DNA of 64,000 nt from Ariolimax columbianus (taxonomy: Eukaryota > Mollusca > Gastropoda > Stylommatophora > Arionidae). Below, one piece after another: positions 10,066 to 20,192 of the stretch; the first letter of the stretch is position 1, and every line of letters begins with the position of its first letter. Below the pieces are notes generated by a model, which did no database searches, was not told where the DNA came from, and saw nothing but the letters and a program-made list of their open reading frames with translations. A program made the translations under genes and the position numbers. The DNA lies in assembly GCA_036924085.1 (NCBI GenBank), contig JAVGWX010000007.1, positions 73,857,948 to 73,921,947 of the forward strand, in the 5' to 3' direction.

Positions 10066-10867
10066 AAGTAAAATGCTATGTAGAACACACATTTTGGTGT
10101 TGGTCTGTTAATTTATGGATTGTAGGTACTACGTAAGACTGTAAAATTACATGGCGATCTACATATGTTGCCATGTGGATAGTAAAGTAATATGTAAGGT
10201 ATCCAATCCTAGTATTGGTCAGTTATCAAATGGATTGAAAGATAATATTTAGGGTATCAAATCTTGGTGCTGGTCTGTTAACATGTGGAGGGTAAGATAA
10301 TATGTAGGGTAGCAAATCTTGGTGCTGGTCTGTTAACATGTGGGTGGTAAGATAATATGTAGGGTATCAAATCTCGGTGCTGGTCTGTTAACATGTGGAT
10401 GGTAAAATAATATGTAGGGTATCCATCCTTGGTGCTGGTCTGTTAACATGTGGATGGTAAGATAATATTTAGTGTAACAAATCTTGGTGCTGGTCTGTCA
10501 ACATGTGGATGGTAAGATAGTATGTATAACAGTAAAGCTAAGTGTTCTTCTGGCATGGTGATTCAAAGATAAAATGTAGAGCATTGAAGCACAGTGTGGA
10601 TCTATTAACATGTGATTAGTAGTATAATATGTACAACATTAACGGACATGGTCAGTTTTTTGAGAGGTGGAAAGTAAGATACTATGTGGGACAGTAGAGT
10701 TTGTTGTCCATCTACTTATTTTGTCCTGTGAATATCAAGATAATATAAAGGACATTGAACCACGGTGTGATTCTGTTTGCACTGTGATAGTCAAATAAAA
10801 TAATTAAGTCTATTGCATCTCTTTTTGGGGGGAAAGGAAGATAATTTTTTTTTGGCGATAAGGCTCA

Positions 10868-10869
10868 CA
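10868..10869. other. Junction of an 8.1-kb deletion in unit A
   Basis: Left of this point A follows B up to 24848 (AAGGCTCA). Right of it A follows B from 32985 (GCCTTGCCTG). CA is the only filler. The deletion cuts the minisatellite on one side and an RTE-like RT fragment on the other, so A is the derived form. Confidence 0.9.
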
Positions 10870-11768
10870 GCCTTGCCTGTGATCGTTATCTTGGTTGTAC
10901 TTTAAATTCAGGTATAGATTTTGGACTTCGTTGAGTTGTGTTTACGCTCATCAGTACTTTTATATTTCGCTAGTTGTTAGACCCACCGGGCTAGATCGCA
11001 TGTGGACACAGTCCTGGTGTGAACAGACTATCTACAATGCAGTTAGTAAACTAGCCTTATCTTGTAAAGCGAGCTATGCAAGTTTTCATTCCATTTCCAA
11101 CAATATATCTCTGCAAATATGGATTTTCGACATTTGTAGCAAAAAAGAAAAACAAATCGAAACCGATTAGATGTCTAACATGGCAAACGTGTGGTTTGTA
11201 CAACACAACAGTTGAATCCTCTTCGAGAAAGAGAAACAACAAGCCTTCACGCGGTCAGCATTTCTTGATCTTTGTGACCCGTTCCTCAGCCTTGCATATA
11301 TACGCAGCACGTTCATTCAAACAATAATGAAATTAACTTTCTTCTATTTTAAATGTATTGTGTTTCTATTGAAATTGTTAAGAAAGACACATATATCACA
11401 TGTACTTTTGTGTTTGTTTTTTAACTATTTCTATATAACTGGTTCTTTGCTATTGTATTTTATGTATTTAAAAACATTATTCCGAGAAGGGGTACGTGAC
11501 ATACACTTGACAAGGAAGACCATAGAACACAAATAGCTAACAACTTTCCCTTAGACGATTAACAAAAACCTGTCTTGACATAGTCGCCATCACGGCCTGC
11601 GATGGGCATCAGAACATGACACAACCGTTGAGTTACAGGAACAATTTGTATCTACAGTTAACATCATTTGCTGAATAAGAACGATCATCAATGGGCAGAA
11701 GCGTGCGGTGAACACCTTCCATTTTTGGGCTAAAGAGAAATACTCTCCATTTAATGTACAATATGTAA
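10870..11768. other. Unassigned sequence before the unit junction (A)
   Basis: 0.9 kb shared by A, B and C. Open frames of 61-91 codons on both strands (longest at 10895-11170) overlap each other and show no recognised family. Confidence 0.5.
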
Positions 11769-12128
11769 CTAAGTTAACGTCTTTATACGGGTTGAGAAGA
11801 CTACCTCTTTATACTGGTTTAGAAGACTGAAACTTTATACTGGTTTAGAAGACTGTGTCTTTATATTGGTTTATAAGACGATGTCTTTATAATGGTTTAG
11901 AAGACGATGTCTTTATACTGCCTTAGAATGACTATATCTTTATACTGGTTTAGAAGACTACGTGTTTATACTGGCTTAGAAAACTATGCAGAGTCTGTAA
12001 CCAACCAGTTTCATTTACATTTCCTAGCTCTAAAAGCTATGTGCATCCAATCTATTCTTAAATGCTTTAATTGTTCCAGCCTAAAACTACTTCATATGGC
12101 AATACATTCTAAGCATTCACCACTGTAC
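11769..12128 (-). mobile_element. CR1-like LINE 3' end with multiplied terminus
   Basis: The minus strand carries the last CR1-like ORF2 residues (TIKAFKNRLDAHSF then stop). A short UTR follows, then about eight copies of the 3'-terminal segment instead of one, ending in a GTTAACTTAG-like tail. Other CR1 fragments here (4542-4704, 29740-29962) end with a single copy of the same segment plus GTTAAGTTAAG. This is a 5'-truncated insertion lying at the junction of units A and B. Confidence 0.8.
11781..11996. repeat. 26-bp tandem repeat (~8 copies) of the CR1-like 3' terminus
   Basis: Units of 26 bp start with CTTTATACTGGTTTAGAAG and differ mostly in the last four bases. Read on the minus strand, each unit is the terminal hairpin segment of the CR1-like family (GTCTT, 13-base loop, AAGAC). 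Confidence 0.85.
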
Positions 12129-12269
12129 AGCTTATGTAGCTTACCAGTGACACTTTTACCGGTACAGTTCTCGCAGCTTAGCTCACTTTAACTTCAACCG
12201 ATGCACAAAATTGAGAAATGAAATAAAGAAATAAATTTATTCTACCGGGGAATGCCGCCATTGTGGAAA

Positions 12270-12322
12270 GGGGGGGGGGTGGTGGTGGTGGTGGTGAGTG
12301 GTGTGGTGAGGAGGGGGGGGGG
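12270..12322. repeat. G-rich tract (G10, GGT repeats, G10)
   Basis: Counterpart of 256-315 with a first run of 10 G and more GGT repeats. Confidence 0.85.
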
Positions 12323-12403
12323 CGGTCCGCAAATCGCCGGAATATCGTCGAGTATTGTAACGCAAATTGAGAATCAGATTGTGAAGAATACTACTGCTGT
12401 TTA

Positions 12404-12478
12404 TTCTTCTTCTTCTTCTTCTTCTTCTTCTTCTTCTTCTTCTTCTTCTTCTTCTTCTTCTTCTTCTTCTTCTTCTTC
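12404..12478. repeat. (TTC)25 microsatellite = (GAA)n LINE tail
   Basis: 25 units, about twice the length in A and C. Confidence 0.85.
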
Positions 12479-12556
12479 ATCAACCTCTATTTTTTCGAAA
12501 AAAGCAGCGGTCATCCTAAGGCTGTCGACACTGCCATAGAGCATGTCTAGTGTTTG

Positions 12557-13796
12557 TCACTGGTGATGGCCACATGTGCTTTCTCTGGTCCTCGTATGTC
12601 GGCAGTTTTGCAGCATGTGTTCAGCGGTCATTTTCCCGGTGCCACAAGTGCATTCTTCAGTGCCACCTATCTTCAGTTTATTGAAAAGGTGGTACCTTAG
12701 TCTGTTGTGGCCTGTGCGGAGTCTGAAGACCACGACCTGCTCTCTTCTGTCCAACTGGTAATAAGCATCGTTTTTTGTGTAGCCAGTATGTTCTGTTTCC
12801 CATTTGGCCATGTATCTGGCTCTAATAAGCCTTTTGGACTCTTCGTAGGTCAAACTAGAATCTGGTTGTGGTAGTCTTGCACCTTCTTTTGCCATTCTGT
12901 CTGCCTCCTCGTTGCCTTGGAAGTTACAGTGGGATGGAACCCACTGTACCACTACACTTTTTGGTGCGGACTGCTGGCATAGTTGACAGAGTACTGCTCT
13001 TAAATCATTTAGTTCAGTATTTTTCTACTTTTTAGTGCTGTGACTACGGCCAGGGCATCTGTAAACAGGACTATCTGCCTTTCATTTCGTTTGCCTGTCA
13101 GCATTGCTTCTGCTGCATCCCTCAGTGCCTCTGCCTCCGCTCTGAAATAACATGAGTATTTTCCAGTTGCCACTGACAGTGTTATTTTTTTACCATTTGG
13201 TAGGCTCAGGAATACCTCAGGTTACAGACCCGTCGGTGTATGCATGGGTCCAGTCCATGCTTGGGTAGTTTTTCGTTATGTACCTCAGGGTTATGTCTCT
13301 TCTTTCTGTTTCAGTCTGGCTGTTCTTGTTTCAAATACCTGGTATATTTTCTACCACCTCCGGAATGATATGCTGCTTCCAGGTAGGTTTTGCGTACAGA
13401 AGGGATGGGCTTTGGTGTTAATGTGTTCATAGTGTCTTCGCTCATCTTTGCTTTGGCTATTTCTGCAAAGTTTCTCCGCTTTAGTTTCCCATTTCCAAAT
13501 CTATTTAGTCTCTGATGCATTGGGTGGTCTGTCAGTCTTCTGAGTTTCTCTGCTTGCTGCTGGGCTCTGCAGTCTCTTCTGTCGGTCATGGATTGCAGAT
13601 TTCTAATCTTTTCCAGTTCTACAATTGGCGTTGACTTCATGCCTGCTGTTATAACTCTCATGGCTTGGTTTTGAAGTTTGCTAATTTTATCAAAGTTAGC
13701 CTTTGCTGCTGTTGCCCATACCGCAATGTCATACTCGAGAACTGGTCTCACTCTTCTAGTGTACAGTTTCGTCTGTTCCCCAGCTCGTGCCAGCAA
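12557..13796 (-). pseudogene. Family N thumb/C-terminal region and RNase H (B)
   Basis: Best copy of this part. The frame 12557-12952 reads VQWVPSHCNFQGNEEADR, the last catalytic block of RNase H, straight through the C-terminal knuckle. 13311-13796 holds the post-RT segment. A stop after TDGSV separates the RNase H start from the rest. Confidence 0.86.
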
Positions 13797-14839
13797 GTTT
13801 CCTAATGATTGCCATTCTTTGTCTGGCTCTCATTCGGTTTTTCTCGATCTGACTTTTCCATGTCATGCACCGATCAAATGTGACTCCCAGGTAGTTTTGG
13901 TTGCCGTTTGTCCGCAGACATTTGCCGTTAAGACTTATTTTGGTGTTCTGGGGTTTGTTTGAAAGCGAGAATATCGTACATGTTTTTTCCTCATTTATTT
14001 TGACCCGCCATGAGTTCGCCCACTCCTCCAACGATGTTAGGGCCTGCTGCATCCGATTGCTTGCTATGGTGAGATTTTTTTCAGACGTCCACATAGCCAG
14101 ATCGTCTGCAAACATGGAGCTGTGGACTCTTCTTGGTAGATTTTCTGTGATGTTGTTTATATACACCAGGAAAGGTGTTGGTGACAGTACTCCCCTTTGG
14201 TGTATTCTCTGCTCAAGTGTCACCTTTTTGCTCATCTGCTATTGTACTTGAACTATGGTTTTCGAGGTAGTCGCTGATCCATCTGTACATTTTCCCACAA
14301 ACTTCACTTCTTCGTAGCTTGACTTTAAGTCCCTTTATCCACACCTTGTCAAATGCCTTCTCTAAATTCACCCAAACCGCTACTGTGTGGTTTTCTCCTG
14401 GTACGCATCATCTATTAACTGGGCTATGAGAGTGATCTGGTCCTCAGTGGATCTGTGCTGTCTAAAGCCTGCTTGCTGTGGAATTAGTATGTGTTTTTCT
14501 TCCAGATGCCACATCAGTCTGGTGTTTATCATACGTTCCATCAGTTTACCTACACAGCTCAGTAGACTGATAGGTCTGTATCCATTAGGATCTGTTCTAT
14601 CTTTTTCTTTCTTTGGTACTGGTATAAGTACAGCGTCTTTTCATGTCTGAGGTACAATTCCCCTTTTCCAGCTTTGGTTCAGGACTGATAGTAACTTCCT
14701 CTTTGCTGTTTGGCCCAACTTCATCAGCAATTCGTGTTACCCCATCTTTTCCGGGCGATTTCTGTTTCTTTAGAGTTCTCATGGCCTCTTCCTTTTCATT
14801 CATTGTTAGTATTGCCATCATGTGCTCCTCTGGTGCCAT
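13756..14839 (-). pseudogene. Family N reverse transcriptase (B)
   Basis: Same motifs as A, with FADDLAMW near 14092-14113. Asn replaces the motif A Asp at 14366-14368. It keeps the 27 bp lost in A, so the start of the domain reads continuously through YRPISLLS. The same frameshift and stop lie between motifs A and B. Confidence 0.87.
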
Positions 14840-14932
14840 ATTGATGTAGTCGTGGCTCTTTTGTTCTTCACTATTGTCTGCGAGCCTGTCTGTAGGTACA
14901 TCAATGTAGTTTGCTCTGGCATAGTGTTCGTT

Positions 14933-16028
14933 CTATAAAGGCGTTTGCTGCTTTTTTTTTCCAGTAAGCATGTTGTTGTCTCCATGCTTGATGGTAATTT
15001 GTTCATTTGATGGTGTTTCGTCATTCATGGCTCTGACTAACTTCCATAGTTTGTTCTCTTCTTTATCTAAATTGAGGCTTTCTGTTTTATTTTTCCAGCT
15101 GTCTCTTGTTATATGGTTTAGTGTTCTTTTGTATTTCGCCGTGATAGCCTTGAGGGCGATATTTGCCTCCATAGATTGTTCTCTCTCTGCCATGTTCCTA
15201 GCATTTGAGACTTCGTCTTCCGCTTTCTAAAATTCATCATTCCAATATGGCTTGTAGTTTTTCCTTGCCCCTCTTGGGATGGTTTCGGTGGCTGCTTGCA
15301 TTATTGCTTTGCTTAGGCTTTCCACCATAGGTTTTATATTGTTATTCCATGTGTTGATGGTTTCACATAGCCGATCTGTCAGAATTGCAAATCTGTCCCA
15401 GTCGGCTCGTTTATACTTCCAACGTAGGAGCGCTTTTATTTCCTGTGGGCCTACTTCCAAATCAATTTCTAGCCTAATTGGCCTTTTGTCGCTACCTGCC
15501 AATTGGTTGAGCGATCTGGCCGTCTATGTGGTGAATATCAACCGTGTAAAAGGCCAAGTCTAGAGTAGAGGTGGTATGCCATGTTCTAGAATAGAAGATA
15601 GGGCTGTCCTCCAGCCTATTGAAAAGATAGAGATTTGTGTCTATCTCCCAGTCTTCCACTTCATCGCCTCTTTTGTCTGTGTCCGAATATCCCCATCTCT
15701 CCGAGTGGCTGTTGAAGTCTCCAACTACTAGGCAGCTGGAGTTCTTGATTTCCATACTCGAGAGCGACAGGTCTTTGTTGGGTGGTCCATACAGGTTAAA
15801 GATGCGGATCTTCGTTTCTTGTGTCAATATGTCGAGTCCTACAATTTCTGCTTGTCCAGTGTGATTGACAGCTACCGCGCTCCTCGGTATGCAGTTATGT
15901 GTTAGTATCAGAACCCTTCCTTTGTCAAGACTGTAACATGCTAAAGCAACTGCGTTGTGAATACTGACCCACTGAGATGAACCCACACATACACACTTTT
16001 GTGAGAGTCTTGAAGAACTCCCCACCAC
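14933..16028 (-). pseudogene. Family N endonuclease and linker region (B)
   Basis: Same as the A copy: GDFNSHSERWGY and TLDLAF are readable in the 15492-16028 frame, followed by linker pieces at 15227-15502 and 14933-15193. It lacks the 6-bp insertion of A. Confidence 0.85.
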
Positions 16029-16089
16029 AGTAGACTTTGTCCATAGAACTGGCCTTTACGTGTAGACTTAATACAATTGTCGGTGAGCT

Positions 16090-16270
16090 AGAAAAAGAAG
16101 GAAAAGAAGAAGAAAGAGAAGAAGAAGTAAAGAATGAAGAAGAAAATCGAGAAGAAGGAGTAGAAGAAGAAGAGGAATAGGAATAAGAAGAAGAAAAAGA
16201 AGAAAAAGAAAAAGAAGAAGAAGAAGAAGAAGAGAAAGAAGAAAAAAAAGAAGAGAAAGAAAAAGAAGAT
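16090..16270. repeat. GAA-rich polypurine tract (B)
   Basis: Counterpart of 4026-4202, slightly longer. Confidence 0.85.
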
Positions 16271-16608
16271 AAACATGAGTAAATAGTACCACCTGATATT
16301 GCCAGAAGAAGATTTTAATGTTTAAATGAAGTATATCGTTAAAAAGCAACTAATCTGATTGGCAAACATCAGGCCAGTCTCTAAACCCTGATCTATGGGT
16401 GAGAGAGCTAGAGTGTGTACGCCAAACACGCCAGGAGGTTGAATCATTTCTACATGACACATACTCCAAATTGGCTACAAGACCACATCACAAATAACCA
16501 TATTCTTTTCATTACTACTACACTATTCATACACTTTTGTAGAAAGTTAAAGTGAGATAGACTGGCCAAGTTTCTCGAATGTCAAGTGAAAGGTTCCAAA
16601 AGAAACTT
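16271..16608. other. Unassigned spacer (B)
   Basis: Counterpart of 4203-4541; nothing recognised. Confidence 0.6.
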
Positions 16609-17500
16609 CTGTTTAGCGAGCTTAGCGCAAGTAAGGCGATCACCTGGACGTCAATAAAAGCGATTCAGTGAATCCTGGCAGTAAATCGTTTAGCCTGAAA
16701 AAGGCGAGGCCAAAAAGAGCCTTGCATGCAGTTAGCGAGAGTCGACGGGCGATCAGGTGGAAGTATAGAGTAGAGAGAAAACCAGCACCAGCTGGTGTTG
16801 GCTTAATCTGTCATGCACGTATCCGCCCACAGACTTGAGGGCGCAGTATGACACATGATGATGTTGGTTATTCTCATCGACGGCGATAAGCCCATTATTA
16901 TTGTCATGATCATATTTCTTCAAAATCAAGTAAATACCGGATCAAGATGGTGAGCAGCGCATGAGCTGCAGCGGTCAGCGAGCCATAGCTGACTGATAGC
17001 GTTAGGGCTAGCGAACCGGAGCTGCCAAGGCCGTTCTACACGTCCGCGCAGTATTCTAGAAAACAGGCTGCAACAGAGCAGACTGACGAAGCCAAGCCAA
17101 GACAAGTAAATACATTTAATATTCATCAGTTCATTGGCGTCTCAGTCACTGATCATCATGCGCCTGGCTCCCTGGCGAAGTTTGCCCAGCTCTGTCTCCC
17201 GTATTTCGACACAGTCTGCTATGGCTGCAAACGCCGGTACGTGAGTGGCAGTCCCTGTCGCAGATCGTACAACGGGGCTGAGGAGACTGACATGCCGGGG
17301 TGTTCCCCGATCTTTTCTCTGGATCCAGATGGCCTCTACAAGCGTCGGCAACTACTGTGCACCTCCCAACTGACTGTCTGCAATCGACTCAATCCTGAGC
17401 TTTCGGCTTGGAGGTCGCATGACGTCATATCCATCTTGTATACGTCCTTGAATCGCTGTGTGGGGTAGTCGATTCCTTTAGCTGCAGTGATCAGTTGTCC
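16609..17500 (-). mobile_element. RTE-like LINE C-terminus and 3' region (B)
   Basis: On the minus strand a frame reads RFKDVYKMDMTSCD, then after a stop and a frame change a zinc-finger block CTICDRDCHSR with further Cys/His (17210-17272), ending at a TGA at 17146-17148. This order (RYKD...W-rich stretch, C-terminal zinc finger, stop) is typical of RTE-like endonuclease-RT proteins of marine invertebrates. The GC-richer sequence from 16609 to 17145 would be its 3' UTR and flank. The endonuclease and RT core are absent. Confidence 0.7.
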
Positions 17501-17529
17501 ATAAAATATATCCTATAAAAGCCTTTACA

Positions 17530-19471
17530 ATGTATGTAAATATACACTCGCGAGCATACGACTACTCTAAGACAGATGTACAGAAGATGAAAGATACAGA
17601 CAGCCACATAAACTGGAAAGATATTGTCAGAGGTACAGACGTTGAACAAGAGGCAGAGTGTTTCAAAACACTTTTAGAACAACTAAAAGTCGAATATGTT
17701 CCATGTATGGAGGTAAACACCAATCATAAGAAGTGGATTACTAGATTTGTAGCTAAATGTACAAGAGCTTAAAATAAAGCCTGGACAATGTATTTAAAGG
17801 CAAGTAAATCAAAAAAGATATATTAAAAATATTTGGACAAGCAAAACATAGCTCAGAAAGTAAATAAAGCAGCAAAAATAGACTTTGAAAAAAACTTACT
17901 AATAGGATCAAGACTGATGGTGAAAGCTTCTTTTCTAATGTTAGAAATAAATAAAGACCTAAAAACAAGGTAGGCTTTCTCATAGACAGTACAGTGACAA
18001 TAAGCAGAGAAAATAGGGAGATAGCTAATCTAATAAATCAATACGTTGGCACAGTCTATACAAAAGAACATTTCTCCAAGATACCAGAGCCTATACATAT
18101 TTTCAAATGTCAAATGGATATAGTGCGATTAAAGTCATTCTGTATTACGGAGGAAATGGTTCTAAAAAGATTGGAAGGATTAAAAGTGGATAAATGTACA
18201 GATCAAGATGGTATCCATTCATCAATGCTATTTGAAGTATAGACTAACTAGTTAAACCATTGGCTATATTATTTTCTCAATCACTTGCAAAATGGATTGT
18301 TCCAAGAGATTGGAAAGATGCAGGAGTGATTCCCTTATTCAAAAGAGGAAAGAAATCAGATCCAGCTAATTAAGTAAGTTTAACGTGCATAGTCTGTAAA
18401 TTGTTAGAGTCAATAATGAAAGAAAACATTGTAATGCATCTAGACAGGTTAAATCTAATCAGAAATAGTCAGCATGGGTTTACTAGAGGGAGACCGTGCT
18501 TAACAAATCTATTGGAGTGCATGGAGATGATTACTAAAATCATAGATAAGGGAGAACCAGTGGATGTTATTTATCTAGATTTTACAAAGGCTTTTGATAT
18601 AGTACCTCATCAACGATTATTTAAAAAGTTAAAATCACATGAGATAGATTGGCAGGTTGCCGATTGGATTGAAAGTTGGTTAACGGGAAGAAGACAGCGA
18701 TTGGCATAAATAAGGAGTACTCTGAGTGGTGTGAAGTAAAAAATGGAACAAAATTACAGAATTGCGAGAACAATAATAGAATGATAGATAACGAAAGAGA
18801 CATAGGGGTAATAATAGAGCATACAGGTAAGGTGAGTGAGCAAGTCCAGGTAGCAGTGAATAAGTCAAATGCAACGTTAGGTATGATAAAAAAAAAGAAA
18901 TATTAAACATAGGAGTAATGAGATGATTGACACACTGTATAAAGCATTAGTTAGACCTAGATCGGAGTACTGTGTACAGGTGTGGAGTACTTGTCGTAGA
19001 AGAGCTATAAATATGCTGGAAAGGATACAAAGAATAGCGACAAAACTGATAGTGGGATTCCAGAATTACAGTTACGAGGAAAGACTCAGAAAAACCGGCC
19101 GTTAATGTCTAGAAAAGAGACGAATTAAACGTGACTAAATCTAAGTTGATAAGATAATCACAGCAAAAGTTAAATTGGACTATAACAAGTTTTTCAGAAT
19201 ACAACCACCAGCGAGAGCAAGAGGACACAGATACAAATTAACTAACGAAAGGTCCAAATTGGACACAGAACATTTTTTTTTATTCAGACAGTGGTGAATG
19301 CTTGGAATGCTTTGCCCCAGGAAATAGTGCAGGCAGAGACAGTTATTGCATTTAAGAATAAATATGATGTACATAGTTATTAGAGCAGGGTAATGCAAAT
19401 GGGACTGGTTGTCTACAGACTCTGATGAGTTTTCTAAACCAATATAAAAACGTTATGTTAAGTTAAGTTAT
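17530..19471 (+). pseudogene. CR1-like LINE ORF2, catalytic core deleted (B)
   Basis: Longest copy. 17530-17772 encodes the endonuclease-RT linker (HINWKDIVRG, then KKWITRFVAKCTRA). Degraded linker follows to about 18012. At 17994-18242 the RT start reads LKVDKCTDQDGIHSSM. At 18401-18709 the palm reads ESIMKENIVMHLD, SQHGFTRGRPCLTNLLE and motif A YLDFTKAFDIVPHQ. The catalytic PQGS and YxDD segments are deleted near 18740. The thumb and C-terminus then run to a stop near 19381, with a UTR, hairpin and GTTAAG tail. The protein cannot polymerise. A 5' end and ORF1 are not seen. Confidence 0.87.
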
Positions 19472-19481
19472 GCCGTGTTTG

Positions 19482-19627
19482 TTAGCTTACTCAGTACGTT
19501 TTATGATTGTGCTAACTTTTTGTTTCACCGCTTGATATTGTTCTTTGTAGGACAATGTGCGATCCATTGTAATTCCTAGGTACTTAGGTGTATCTATATG
19601 TTTAAGTTTATGCCCCTGCCAACTAAT
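19482..19627 (-). mobile_element. RT thumb fragment of another LINE (B)
   Basis: Counterpart of 5500-5645, with small private differences (TTGATATTG in place of TTCACATTG). Confidence 0.75.
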
Positions 19628-19629
19628 CT

Positions 19630-20187
19630 TTCAATAGAGAATATATTAAGAAGAGTCCACAGCTCCATGTTTGCAGACGATCTGGCTTTGTGGACCACTG
19701 AAGAAAATCGGATGCAGCAGGCCCTAACATCGCTGGAGTAGTGGACGATGAGACAGACAGACTGGCTAAAGAAGGTGCAAGGTTACCACAACCAGATTCT
19801 AGTGTGAGTGTGACCTACGAAGAGTTCAGATACAAGGCCAAATGGGAAACAGAGCATACTGGCTACACAAAAAATGATGCCTACTACCAGTTGAACAGAA
19901 GAGAGCAGGTCGTGGTCTTCAGACTCCGCACAGGCCACAACAGACTGAGGTACCATCTATTCAATAAACTGAAGAAAGGTGGTACTGACGAATGCACCTG
20001 TGGTACAGGGAAAATGACCGCGGAACATCCGCTGCAAAATTGTCCGACATACGAGAACCAGAGAAAGCACATGTATCCATCACCAGTGGAAACACTAGAC
20101 AAGCTCTATGGCAGTGTCGACAGCCTCAAGATGACAGCTGCCTTCTTCGAAAAAATTCAAGTTGACGTCTGACAGCGTACGAAGAAG
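19630..20187 (+). pseudogene. Family N deletion derivative (B)
   Basis: Counterpart of 5648-6205. The open frame of the RNase H end spans 19741-20172 (143 codons). Confidence 0.87.
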
Positions 20188-20192
20188 AAGAT

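Larger units (their letters stand above)
8955..10867. repeat. ~55-bp minisatellite, shortened array (A)
   Basis: Diverged tandem units of about 55 bp, each with a GTTAACATGTGGATAGTAAG-like core, a TATGTAGGACATTAAAGCTC-like middle and a GTGTTGGTCT end. The array stops at 10867, where the 8.1-kb deletion begins. Five consecutive 133-bp higher-order units start at 9068, 9201, 9334, 9467 and 9600. Nearly exact 55-bp units sit at about 10240-10520. Confidence 0.92.
1..12013. repeat. Macro-repeat unit A (shortened)
   Basis: First copy of the tandem macro-unit; base 1 matches 12014, 34129 and 56223. It is about 10 kb shorter than B and C for two reasons. An 8.1-kb segment is absent at 10868-10869. 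A 163-bp CR1 3'-end piece (4542-4704) stands where B has 2079 bp. The left edge is set by the window, so the true unit start is arbitrary. Confidence 0.9.
12480..16084 (-). mobile_element. Family N LINE, dead copy in B
   Basis: Same element and breakpoints as 436-4020. It retains a 27-bp in-frame stretch (around 14590-14616) that A lost, and lacks the extra T that breaks the RNase H frame in A. This is the best copy for reading the family. Confidence 0.87.

Noticed and set aside
16609..17145. Solo LTR starting TGTTTAGCG
   Set aside because: No matching CA end, no target-site duplication and no second copy; it fits better as RTE 3' UTR.
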